Source: an uncultured Clostridia bacterium (GTDB lineage: Bacteria; Bacillota; Clostridia; Oscillospirales; Ruminococcaceae). Taken from it: a DNA stretch of 6,847 bases. Of this stretch, positions 1 to 5,619 are shown in pieces. The notes under the pieces are model-generated. The model saw only the letters and a program-made list of their open reading frames with translations. It had not been told where the DNA came from and made no database searches. Where the stretch lies: assembly GCA_947588775.1 (NCBI GenBank), contig CANPZQ010000105.1:1-6847 (forward strand), read 5' to 3'. How positions within the stretch are numbered: position 1 is the first letter of the stretch; every line of letters starts with the position of its first letter. Made by a program: the position numbers and the translations under genes.

Positions 1-1161
1 TCCGCGTTTGTGTTCAAGACCGTCGCCGACCCGTTTGTCGGAAAGATGTCGTTCATAAAGGTTATGAGCGGCAAGCTCGAGAGCGGAAAGGAAATCGTCA
101 ACGCCACCACCGGCGGCACCGAAAAGGTCGGCAAGCTTATCGACCTCGTCGGCAAGAAGCAGATTGAGGTTCCGTTCGCGGGAGCGGGCGACATTGTCGT
201 CGCGACAAAGATGTCGGTCAATACCAACGATACAATCTGCGACGCTTCCCGCGTAATAAGCTTCGAGAAGCTCGTATTCCCGCGCCCCTGCTACTCCGTA
301 TGTGTAAAGGCGAAGTCCCAGGGCGACGAGCAGAAGATTTCCGGCGCGATGCAGAGGATTCTTGAAGAGGACCAGACCCTCAGCTATGCTCAGGACGACA
401 CCACCTTCGAGCAGATTCTCTCCGGCCTCGGCGAGCAGCATATCGAATCCACTCTCGCGAAGCTTAAGAGCGGCTTCGGCGTAGACGTTGTGACCTCGAC
501 CCCGAAGGTTTCCTATAAAGAAACAATCCGCAAAAAGGTCAAGGTCCAGGGCCGCCATAAGAAGCAGTCGGGCGGCCACGGCCAGTACGGCGACGTATGG
601 ATAGAGTTCGAGCCCTGCGATTCCGACGAGCTCGTCTTTGAAGAAAACGTATTCGGCGGCGCGGTTCCCCGCAACTTCTTCCCCGCCGTTGAAAAGGGCC
701 TCCAGGAATGCATGAAAAAGGGCGTTTTGGCGGAATTCCCGGTAGTCGGCGTTAAAGCTACGCTTGTCGACGGCTCATATCACCCCGTTGATTCCTCGGA
801 AATGTCCTTCAAGCTCGCGGCCTCGATTGCCTTCAAAGAGGGAATGAAGCAGGCTCAGCCCGTCCTGCTTGAACCAATCGACATGCTCACCGTAACCGTT
901 CCCGACGCGAACACCGGCGACATGATGGGCGAGCTCAACAAACGCCGCGGCAGAGTTCTCGGAATGAATCCCGCGAAGAAGAAGGGCCTCACCACCATTG
1001 AGGCGGAAATTCCCGAGAGCGAGGTCCACGATTTCGCGATGCTCGTAAGGCAGATGACGAGGGGCGAGGGCGAATTCACCCTTGAAAAGCTCCGCTACGA
1101 CCAGCTCCCACAGATGCTTGTCGACGGCGTAATCGCCGCCTATAAGTCCGACGACGAATAA
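1..1161 (+). CDS. fusA: Elongation factor G-family GTPase, C-terminal part (5'-truncated by window edge)
   Basis: This is the C-terminal 386 residues of a ribosomal translocase of the EF-G family, a cytoplasmic GTPase that moves tRNA and mRNA through the ribosome. The frame is open from base 1 (S-A-F-V-F-K-T), so the GTG at 10 is an internal Val and the roughly 300-residue G domain lies upstream of the window. Visible parts are domain II (about residues 1-80, starting FKTVADPFVGK), domain III (about 90-165, with FEQILSGLGEQHIE), domain IV (about 170-285) and domain V to the end. Domain IV carries GRHKKQSGGHGQYGDVW (residues 184-200) and the tip motif DGSYHPVDSSEM (257-268, His261). The RHKKQ-GG-GQYGDVW form is more like the EF-G2 paralogue group than canonical FusA, which usually has GQYGHV; this is from memory of the families. 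No neighbouring rpsL, rpsG or tuf is visible, which also fits a paralogue. EF-G family membership is near certain; the subgroup is less so. Confidence 0.96.
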   Translation, partial: SAFVFKTVADPFVGKMSFIKVMSGKLESGKEIVNATTGGTEKVGKLIDLVGKKQIEVPFAGAGDIVVATKMSVNTNDTICDASRVISFEKLVFPRPCYSVCVKAKSQGDEQKISGAMQRILEEDQTLSYAQDDTTFEQILSGLGEQHIESTLAKLKSGFGVDVVTSTPKVSYKETIRKKVKVQGRHKKQSGGHGQYGDVWIEFEPCDSDELVFEENVFGGAVPRNFFPAVEKGLQECMKKGVLAEFPVVGVKATLVDGSYHPVDSSEMSFKLAASIAFKEGMKQAQPVLLEPIDMLTVTVPDANTGDMMGELNKRRGRVLGMNPAKKKGLTTIEAEIPESEVHDFAMLVRQMTRGEGEFTLEKLRYDQLPQMLVDGVIAAYKSDDE

Positions 1162-1201
1162 ATAAAGTAATAATCTTCTTTCAGTATCATATTGCCAAGT
1201 G

Positions 1202-1229
1202 CAGCCCGCGCGTGAGAACGTGCGGGCTG
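1202..1229 (+). terminator. Strong GC hairpin with GAGA loop downstream of EF-G gene; U-tract missing
   Basis: The left arm CAGCCCGCGCGT (1202-1213) pairs with ACGTGCGGGCTG (1218-1229) over 12 bp with one G-U pair, closing a GAGA tetraloop of the GNRA class. It lies 40 nt after the EF-G stop, where a terminator is expected. The bases that follow (TTGGCGGATA) are not a T-run, and none occurs on the other strand either. It may therefore be an mRNA 3'-end stabiliser or a Rho-type end rather than a classical intrinsic terminator. Confidence 0.4.
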
Positions 1230-1280
1230 TTGGCGGATACGTCCGAAACGGCCGCGCAAAAAGGCTTAAAACCGGGATTT

Positions 1281-1359
1281 CAAGGCGTTGCACCCATGTG
1301 GGGGTTTCCGTTCCGCATGCGTCATACTATTTAAATTTGCCGCCGAAAGCGACGCCTTG
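1281..1359. repeat. 79-nt element closed by an 11-bp inverted repeat
   Basis: CAAGGCGTTGC (1281-1291) pairs with GCGACGCCTTG (1349-1359) over 11 bp with one G-U pair, enclosing 57 nt. The interior can form a small hairpin (ACCC 1292-1295 with GGGT 1302-1305). No match to a riboswitch or RNA family consensus was recognised. It could be the closing stem of a structured RNA or the termini of a small non-coding repeat element. It is reported as a structure only. Confidence 0.4.
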
Positions 1360-1411
1360 TAATTCCGACATCCGGCTTCTCGCTTCTGTTTTATTGATTC
1401 GGACGCTTCCC

Positions 1412-1436
1412 GCCCCTGTCGGGGGGCTTGCATTTT
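1412..1436 (+). terminator. Weak possible terminator overlapping the next promoter
   Basis: GCCCC (1412-1416) can pair with GGGGC (1423-1427), followed by the T-rich TTGCATTTT. The stem is only 5 bp and the T-run is interrupted. The T-rich part is also the -35 region of the next promoter, so this may just be promoter sequence. If real, it would stop read-through from upstream immediately before the dockerin transcript starts. Confidence 0.2.
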
Positions 1437-1456
1437 GCATTAAAATATAGTAAAAT
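1428..1456 (+). promoter_or_regulatory. Promoter of the dockerin/transglutaminase unit (TTGCAT-17-TAAAAT)
   Basis: A -35-like TTGCAT (1428-1433) is followed by a 17-bp AT-rich spacer and a -10 box TAAAAT (1451-1456), one base from the TATAAT consensus. Transcription would start near 1462-1464, leaving a 5' leader of about 38 nt. The -35 matches TTGACA at only three of six positions. The same CTTGCATTT string with the same spacing recurs at the ECF sigma promoter (5011-5040). Confidence 0.6.
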
Positions 1457-1462
1457 ATTTCC

Positions 1463-1478
1463 GCGGCCCAAAGGCTGC
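1463..1478 (+). promoter_or_regulatory. Possible stem-loop at the mRNA 5' end
   Basis: GCGGCC (1463-1468) pairs with GGCTGC (1473-1478) over 6 bp with one G-U, closing a CAAA loop. It falls on the predicted transcription start, so it would form the very 5' end of the transcript, where stem-loops often protect mRNA from degradation. The following bases are an A-run leading to the ribosome binding site, so it is not a terminator on this strand. Confidence 0.35.
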
Positions 1479-1488
1479 AAAAAAATTC

Positions 1489-1495
1489 AAGGAGG
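1489..1495 (+). promoter_or_regulatory. Ribosome binding site AAGGAGG
   Basis: A perfect AAGGAGG lies five A residues before the ATG at 1501. This fixes the start of the secreted dockerin protein and indicates strong translation initiation. Confidence 0.9.
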
Positions 1496-1500
1496 AAAAA

Positions 1501-3939
1501 ATGAAAAGAATTTTATCGGTACTGACCGCCGCCGCGCTTTCGCTGACGCTCTCGGCATACCGCCCCGCGGAATTTGAGATAGGGGAGGGGGCTCCTTTGG
1601 AAGACTTCGCACCTCTTGCGGACGCAAGCACCCCGACCTCGGGAACCTGCGGCGAGGCGGCCGCATGGAGTTTTGATGCGGGTTCCGGACTTCTCAGCAT
1701 TTCGGGTCAGGGAAAAATTTATGATTACGACTACGACAACGCCGAATACGCTCCGTGGTACGCTTTCCGTGAACAGATTAACAGAATTTTTATTGCCTCG
1801 GGAATTACCAAAATCGGCAACAACGCTTTTCGTGGACTTTTGAAAGCAACCGGTGCGGATATTCCGGTCGGAGTGGTCGAAATCGGGCACAATGCATTCA
1901 CAAACTGTAACGTTCTTGCGGATGTCGTGTTGCCGGACGGAATTTCTTTTATCGGACGAGATGTTTTTTCGTCGACTGATTATTTTAGAAAGCTTAGAAG
2001 TACAGACGGTTACTACATTACTCCGAACGGATATTTATTAAAATACGAAAATATTTCGGAACATGCTTCTTTGCCGAAAAACGTTTGTTTGATTGCTTCG
2101 CAGGCGTTTTACTACCCGTATTGGACGAAGCTTTATTCTGCTGAAATAAACTCCGATTGCATAATTTGCGACGAGGCGTTTATTTTCTGTTATGATATGC
2201 AGACGCTTGTTATTAACGGCAATTGCACAATTACCGGAGCGATGGTAAAATACGGCGAAGGGTTAAAGTCAATCACTGTGAACGGTGATTGCACCATTAC
2301 CGGCGGAGGCGTGGTTGCCGATTGGTGCAACATTTTGGATACCGTGACGATAAACGGTCGTTTAACTACTAGCGGAAGCTTTGCTGTAAGTTGCCCGCTG
2401 CTCACAAAAATAACCTATACCTCTGAACGTTCAAATCCTTCGATTGCCGATAACACCACCGGCAAATTCAACAACGCTTCGACCATAACCCGAAGTGTTT
2501 CATGTCTGCCGGCTGACAGCAATTTGAGCACATGCAGCAATAGGACTGAATACAATAACGGTTTTGGATATTTCATTCCCCGAAGATGTGCACAGGAAAT
2601 TGAGGCACCCGACGGCACGGTGTATGTAGCGTGCGGTGTTAAAGATGTCATGCAGATTGTTTCTCCAAATTCCGTTGCGCCTATACTTGAAATCAAAAAG
2701 CAGGGTTTTGATTTTGCGGCAGCGTGCATCGACGAAGAATACAACTGGTATATCATGTGGTCGTATAAGATTTCAAACGACATTGCTCAGGGACATCTTG
2801 AAGATGAAAATATCGTTATTGCCAAATATACTTTCGACGGCCGTCCTGTTGCCGAATGCAGGATGAAAGTAAAAGATACAAGTGCCCCGCTCCCGCTTGA
2901 TTTCGGAAGCGCAAGTATGGCTGTAAAGGATAATATACTCGGAGTGTTCTATAATACCGTTTGGTTGAACGGTCATCAGGGAGCAGAATTTGCGGCAATA
3001 AATAAAACAACCATGAAATTGGTAAGCTTTAGCGACCATCAGGGTTCTCATGCCTTTGGAACCATGCTTATACCGACCCGGTACGGATTTGCCGGCGCGC
3101 ACCTCGGAGATGCTTTTCCGCGAGGGATAGCATTTCATAGCTACTATGTTTCCGGCACCGACTTCAGAATAACTTCCAACGGGCCGGTTTTGGTACATTC
3201 AAACGGCAGCGATACCGACACCCATACTCATTGGGGCGGCTTTGCGGTCGGACCCACTTCATATGCAGCCGTAGGAAAGTCTGAGAGATTTTATACATCG
3301 GGAAGCTATGAAGAATATAAGGCGGCGCATCCTTCCGAAGCTGATGTTTTCGACGTCTTTGTCCGCATTGCCGACCAGACGCTGCTCTATGCCGGCGACA
3401 TCGGCGGAGAGAACAGGATTGACGCGGCGACGGGGGAGATTGCCGATACGAACGTGTTCTGGCTGACATCATGCAGCGCGAACGAGAAGGCGGGACAGGT
3501 CAAGGTTGCTGCCCTTGAAAACGGCGCGTACTGCGTTTTGTGGGAAAAATTCCTGGGCGGAAGCTTCGACAGCGTCCGCTATGTGATAATGAACGAGCGG
3601 GGAGATATTTTGCGCCATGAAACGCAGATTTTGGGCGCAAGGCTCTCTAATACCTCGATTCAGCCCATCGCGCAGGGTAATGTTCTGACATGGGCGACCG
3701 CCGACGCTCAGGCGGGGACGGTTACTTGGTACAGCGTAGACCTTGAGGACCTGCATTCTACGCTTCCGGGCGACCTCAACCGCTCCGGCGGCTCTCCCGA
3801 CGTCGCGGACGGAGTAATCATGCAGAAAATTCTCGCGCATATCGAAACCGAAATCCCCGACGCCGACCTCAACAACGACGGCCGCATCGACGTTTCCGAC
3901 GGCGTCGAAATGCAAAAGATACTTGCACATATTAAATAG
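1501..3939 (+). CDS. Secreted leucine-rich-repeat protein with propeller-like region and C-terminal dockerin
   Basis: The product is an 812-residue exported protein, probably a surface adhesin or scaffold-bound binding protein rather than an enzyme. Residues 1-19 form a signal peptide (MKRILSV, then a hydrophobic core, then LSA). Residues about 48-310 are BspA-like (LRR_5) leucine-rich repeats: an N-terminal GTCGEAAAWSF cap, then units such as ITKIGNNAF (102-110), VVEIGHNAFTNC (125-136) and VCLIASQAF (195-203), and later NGNCTITG/NGDCTITG copies 22-24 residues apart. Residues about 350-750 are beta-rich and repetitive, with HQG at 492-494 and 513-515 and THTHWGG at 574-580. They end in a segment (YCVLWEKF, RLSNTSIQPI) of a type known to me from Clostridia surface proteins; a propeller fold is inferred. 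Residues 757-812 are a type I-like dockerin with two Ca-binding repeats: D789-N791-D793-D797-D800 is canonical, while the first loop (D758 to D770) is one residue longer and has Ser762 at position 5. The middle of the gene is much more AT-rich than both ends. The ligand is unknown. Confidence 0.9.
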   Translation: MKRILSVLTAAALSLTLSAYRPAEFEIGEGAPLEDFAPLADASTPTSGTCGEAAAWSFDAGSGLLSISGQGKIYDYDYDNAEYAPWYAFREQINRIFIASGITKIGNNAFRGLLKATGADIPVGVVEIGHNAFTNCNVLADVVLPDGISFIGRDVFSSTDYFRKLRSTDGYYITPNGYLLKYENISEHASLPKNVCLIASQAFYYPYWTKLYSAEINSDCIICDEAFIFCYDMQTLVINGNCTITGAMVKYGEGLKSITVNGDCTITGGGVVADWCNILDTVTINGRLTTSGSFAVSCPLLTKITYTSERSNPSIADNTTGKFNNASTITRSVSCLPADSNLSTCSNRTEYNNGFGYFIPRRCAQEIEAPDGTVYVACGVKDVMQIVSPNSVAPILEIKKQGFDFAAACIDEEYNWYIMWSYKISNDIAQGHLEDENIVIAKYTFDGRPVAECRMKVKDTSAPLPLDFGSASMAVKDNILGVFYNTVWLNGHQGAEFAAINKTTMKLVSFSDHQGSHAFGTMLIPTRYGFAGAHLGDAFPRGIAFHSYYVSGTDFRITSNGPVLVHSNGSDTDTHTHWGGFAVGPTSYAAVGKSERFYTSGSYEEYKAAHPSEADVFDVFVRIADQTLLYAGDIGGENRIDAATGEIADTNVFWLTSCSANEKAGQVKVAALENGAYCVLWEKFLGGSFDSVRYVIMNERGDILRHETQILGARLSNTSIQPIAQGNVLTWATADAQAGTVTWYSVDLEDLHSTLPGDLNRSGGSPDVADGVIMQKILAHIETEIPDADLNNDGRIDVSDGVEMQKILAHIK

Positions 3940-3957
3940 TTAGATTCGGGGGAAAAG

Positions 3958-4905
3958 ATGAAAAAATCGTTTATTGCAGTTTTGTTGATTTTTGCGATGC
4001 TTTTATCGGCGTGCTCAGACGGCGCGGAGGAAGGGGATTCAAAGAGGGAAATTTTGCGGGAAAGCTCGGCGGCGACGGCTTCCGAAAGCCTTGAAACCAC
4101 CGAATCCGAAACGTCTGCGCCCGCGGCGACGGTTCCTCCGACGACCACTGCCGTTCCGACGACCACCGCGCCGCCGACCACAACCACGGAGCCGACGACA
4201 ACGCCTCCGCCGACAACCACTGCGCCTCCGACCACCACTGCTCCTCCTGCAACGACTGCGCCGACGACCGCTCCTCCGCCGACAACAACTCCCGAGCCGA
4301 CCACCGCCGCTCCGACGACAACCGAAGAGCCCGTGACCGAGGCTCCCGCCAAGGCTGAGAAGGACGATGAAAGCGACGCCGAGAAAATCCTCAACGGAGC
4401 GGAGCTCACGCCGTTTGTGACGGACTACGAGCCGCTTACCGACCTGACGGAGGAAATAATGTCCGAAATCACGACGGAGGACATGAGCACATATGAAAAG
4501 GTAAAGGCGTGTTATGATTATATAATTAACGAATGCGAATACGACAGCGGCACGCCCGCGCTTTTCGAGAGCTTCGACAACATGGGTTACGGGCTTGTCA
4601 TCAACGCCTACGACATGCTGAAAAACCACAAGGGCGTCTGCCATCACTACGCCGCCGCGTTCGTCGCGCTGACGCGGTATATCGGGCTCGAGAGCTATTA
4701 CCAGCTCGGCGAAACGCACAAGGCTTCGGGCGGCTTCACCGGACACACATGGGCGGTTATAATCATCGACGGCACCGAATACGTCTTTGACCCGCAGGTC
4801 GAGGACAACATCGCAGACGGCGGCAAAATAAAATACCAGCGTTTCTGCAAGACCTACGAGCAGGTAAAGGATAAATATATTAAATATGAATCCAATTTCT
4901 ATTAA
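3958..4905 (+). CDS. Lipoprotein with Thr/Pro stalk and transglutaminase/protease-like domain
   Basis: This 315-residue protein is predicted to be lipid-anchored on the outer face of the membrane. Residues 1-19 are a lipoprotein signal peptide ending in the lipobox LLSAC (Cys19). An acidic stretch follows, then a Thr/Pro-rich linker (about 53-130) that probably spans the cell wall. The C-terminal domain (about 160-310) has the transglutaminase-like pattern: KGVCHHYAAAFVALTRYIG with nucleophile Cys228, GHTWAVIIIDGTEYVFDP with His263, and Asp278 in FDPQ. The Cys-His-Asp triad is thus intact. Family members either cross-link proteins or, more often in bacteria, cleave peptide or isopeptide bonds; the sequence does not tell which. 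The gene starts 18 nt after the dockerin gene, with a G-rich GGGGG Shine-Dalgarno-like run at 3948-3952, and is followed by a terminator, so the two are probably co-transcribed. The substrate is unknown; the dockerin protein next door or host/dietary protein are candidates by context only. Confidence 0.9.
   Translation: MKKSFIAVLLIFAMLLSACSDGAEEGDSKREILRESSAATASESLETTESETSAPAATVPPTTTAVPTTTAPPTTTTEPTTTPPPTTTAPPTTTAPPATTAPTTAPPPTTTPEPTTAAPTTTEEPVTEAPAKAEKDDESDAEKILNGAELTPFVTDYEPLTDLTEEIMSEITTEDMSTYEKVKACYDYIINECEYDSGTPALFESFDNMGYGLVINAYDMLKNHKGVCHHYAAAFVALTRYIGLESYYQLGETHKASGGFTGHTWAVIIIDGTEYVFDPQVEDNIADGGKIKYQRFCKTYEQVKDKYIKYESNFY
4120..4347 (+). repeat. Low-complexity Thr/Pro codon repeat inside the lipoprotein gene
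   Basis: The DNA is built from imperfect, irregularly spaced copies of CCGACGACCAC-like units encoding PTTT and APPTTT strings (residues 55-130). Repeat tracts like this tend to vary in length between strains through slippage or recombination. The bias (ACC/ACG/ACA Thr with CCG/CCT Pro) keeps several other frames open on both strands, which explains long spurious open frames here. Confidence 0.85.
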
Positions 4906-4923
4906 GCTCGGGACAAAAGATTT

Positions 4924-4955
4924 AAAAAACCGTTGACGGCTGTCGGCGGTTTTTT
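4924..4955 (+). terminator. Intrinsic terminator after the lipoprotein gene
   Basis: CCGTTGAC (4930-4937) pairs with GTCGGCGG (4942-4949) over 8 bp including two G-U pairs, with a GGCT loop, followed by TTTTTT (4950-4955). The six A residues before the stem (4924-4929) can pair with the T-run, so it may also work in the reverse direction. It lies 18 nt after the stop codon and ends the two-gene unit. Confidence 0.9.
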
Positions 4956-5011
4956 GAGTTATGCGGAATTATTAAAGCCTTTCCGGCTGCAAATAACTTC
5001 CCCCCGCAACC

Positions 5012-5040
5012 TTGCATTTATTTTTGACGGGATATATAAT
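5012..5040 (+). promoter_or_regulatory. Promoter of the ECF sigma unit (TTGCAT-17-TATAAT)
   Basis: TTGCAT (5012-5017) and a perfect TATAAT (5035-5040) are separated by 17 bp. Transcription would begin near 5046-5048, giving a leader of under 20 nt. A TTGACG at 5024-5029 is too close to the -10 box to serve as its -35. The boxes look like a housekeeping-sigma promoter rather than a typical ECF promoter, so autoregulation is not evident. Confidence 0.7.
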
Positions 5041-5050
5041 ATACCCACAT

Positions 5051-5056
5051 AAGGAG
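5051..5056 (+). promoter_or_regulatory. Ribosome binding site AAGGAG that decides the sigma-factor start
   Basis: AAGGAG is followed by three in-frame start candidates. GTG 5056 overlaps the site itself and ATG 5059 is only 2 nt away. ATG 5065 has a normal 8-nt gap and is taken as the start. Confidence 0.75.
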
Positions 5057-5064
5057 TGATGCAA

Positions 5065-5619
5065 ATGCAGGACGAAGCTATCGTCGGGCTGTTCTGGAAG
5101 AGGGACGAACAGGCCATCGCCGAGAGCGAAGCAAAGTACCGCGGCTATTTACAGAAAATCGCCTACAACATTCTCGCGGACCTCGAGGACGCGCGGGAGG
5201 TTGTGAACGAAACGCTTTTTCGCGCTTGGAATTCGATTCCGCCGCAGAGGCCGGACATCTTAAGAACCTACCTTGGGAAGCTCGCCCGCGACCTTTCCGT
5301 CGACCGCTATCGCGCTGCCCACCGAAAAAAGCGCGTCGCCTCGGAGTTTACGGTTTCTTTGGACGAGCTTGGCGACATTCTTTCGGAAAACGGCGGGGAA
5401 ATTCTCGATTCCCGGCTTCTGGGGGAAGCGGTCGACCGCTATCTGAAAACGCTTTCGCATGAGGCGCGGACGGCGTTTGTCCAGCGTTACTGGTTTTCGG
5501 ACAGCCTCCGCGAAATCGCGGCCCGTCAGGGCTGCACCGAATCAAAGATAAAAAGCCTCCTCTACCGCGCGCGGCAGGGGCTTAAGGCTTACCTTGAAAA
5601 GGAGGGGTTTTACATATGA
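5065..5619 (+). CDS. ECF-type RNA polymerase sigma factor
   Basis: This 184-residue cytoplasmic protein directs RNA polymerase to a specific set of promoters, usually in response to a cell-envelope or extracellular signal. Region sigma2 covers about residues 20-88 (YLQKIAYNILADLEDAREVV, then ETLFRAWNSIPP, TYLGKLARDLSVDRYR, and the basic HRKKR end). A linker of about 30 residues follows, then sigma4 at about 122-178 (LSHEARTAFVQRYWF, then SLREIAARQGCTESKIKS with the helix-turn-helix, then LLYRARQGLKAYL). There is no sigma3 region, as is normal for ECF factors. The start at 5065 is chosen from ribosome binding site spacing; a start at 5056 or 5059 would add two or three residues. Its stop overlaps the next gene's start (ATGA), typical for sigma/anti-sigma pairs. 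The target regulon is unknown. The surface-protein unit upstream is a possible but unproven target. Confidence 0.93.
   Translation: MQDEAIVGLFWKRDEQAIAESEAKYRGYLQKIAYNILADLEDAREVVNETLFRAWNSIPPQRPDILRTYLGKLARDLSVDRYRAAHRKKRVASEFTVSLDELGDILSENGGEILDSRLLGEAVDRYLKTLSHEARTAFVQRYWFSDSLREIAARQGCTESKIKSLLYRARQGLKAYLEKEGFYI
5598..5605 (+). promoter_or_regulatory. Ribosome binding site AAAGGAGG for the membrane protein gene
   Basis: AAAGGAGG sits inside the last codons of the sigma-factor gene, 10 nt before the ATG at 5616. It supports a real gene starting at the overlap. Confidence 0.8.

Larger units (their letters stand above)
1162..1427. other. Gene-free intergenic stretch with several inverted repeats
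   Basis: No convincing gene lies between the EF-G stop and the promoter of the dockerin gene. The open frames here lack a ribosome binding site and recognisable protein sequence. The stretch holds a 12-bp hairpin (1202-1229), a 4-bp hairpin with a UACG loop (1234-1245), an 11-bp stem closing a 79-nt element (1281-1359) and a short GC hairpin before T-rich sequence (1412-1427). No standard terminator follows the EF-G gene, because the strong hairpin has no T-run after it. Whether this is one structured RNA, a decayed small repeat element or several unrelated hairpins cannot be decided from one sequence. Confidence 0.6.

Noticed and set aside
775..1293. 172-codon open frame on the minus strand over the EF-G 3' end
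   Set aside because: It lies opposite a conserved EF-G reading frame, resembles no known protein and has no clear ribosome binding site; it is a by-product of GC-rich codon bias.
1281..1359. Known riboswitch (TPP, cobalamin, SAM, cyclic-di-GMP)
   Set aside because: I looked for the conserved core motifs of these classes and saw none; only the closing stem resembles such an element.
1199..1450. 83-codon plus-strand frame in the intergenic region
   Set aside because: It has a GTG start without a ribosome binding site, no recognisable protein pattern, and covers hairpins and the promoter.
4120..4347. Possible CRISPR array or other regular direct repeats
   Set aside because: Units are imperfect, adjacent and in frame, with no unique spacers; they encode a Thr/Pro linker.
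3708..4409. 233-codon minus-strand frame with a Gly/Val-rich, hydrophobic product
   Set aside because: It is the antisense reading of the Thr/Pro repeat and dockerin end; repeat codons keep it open. The overlapping sense genes have clear domains.
4039..4746. 235-codon minus-strand frame with an Arg/Gly-rich C-terminus
   Set aside because: It is again the antisense of the Thr/Pro stalk and transglutaminase-like domain, with no supporting start signal.
5024..5029. TTGACG as -35 box of the sigma-factor promoter
   Set aside because: It is only 5 bp from TATAAT; TTGCAT at 5012-5017 gives the proper 17-bp spacing.
5056..5064. Upstream GTG 5056 or ATG 5059 as start of the sigma factor
   Set aside because: GTG overlaps the AAGGAG site and ATG 5059 is 2 nt from it; ATG 5065 has normal spacing.
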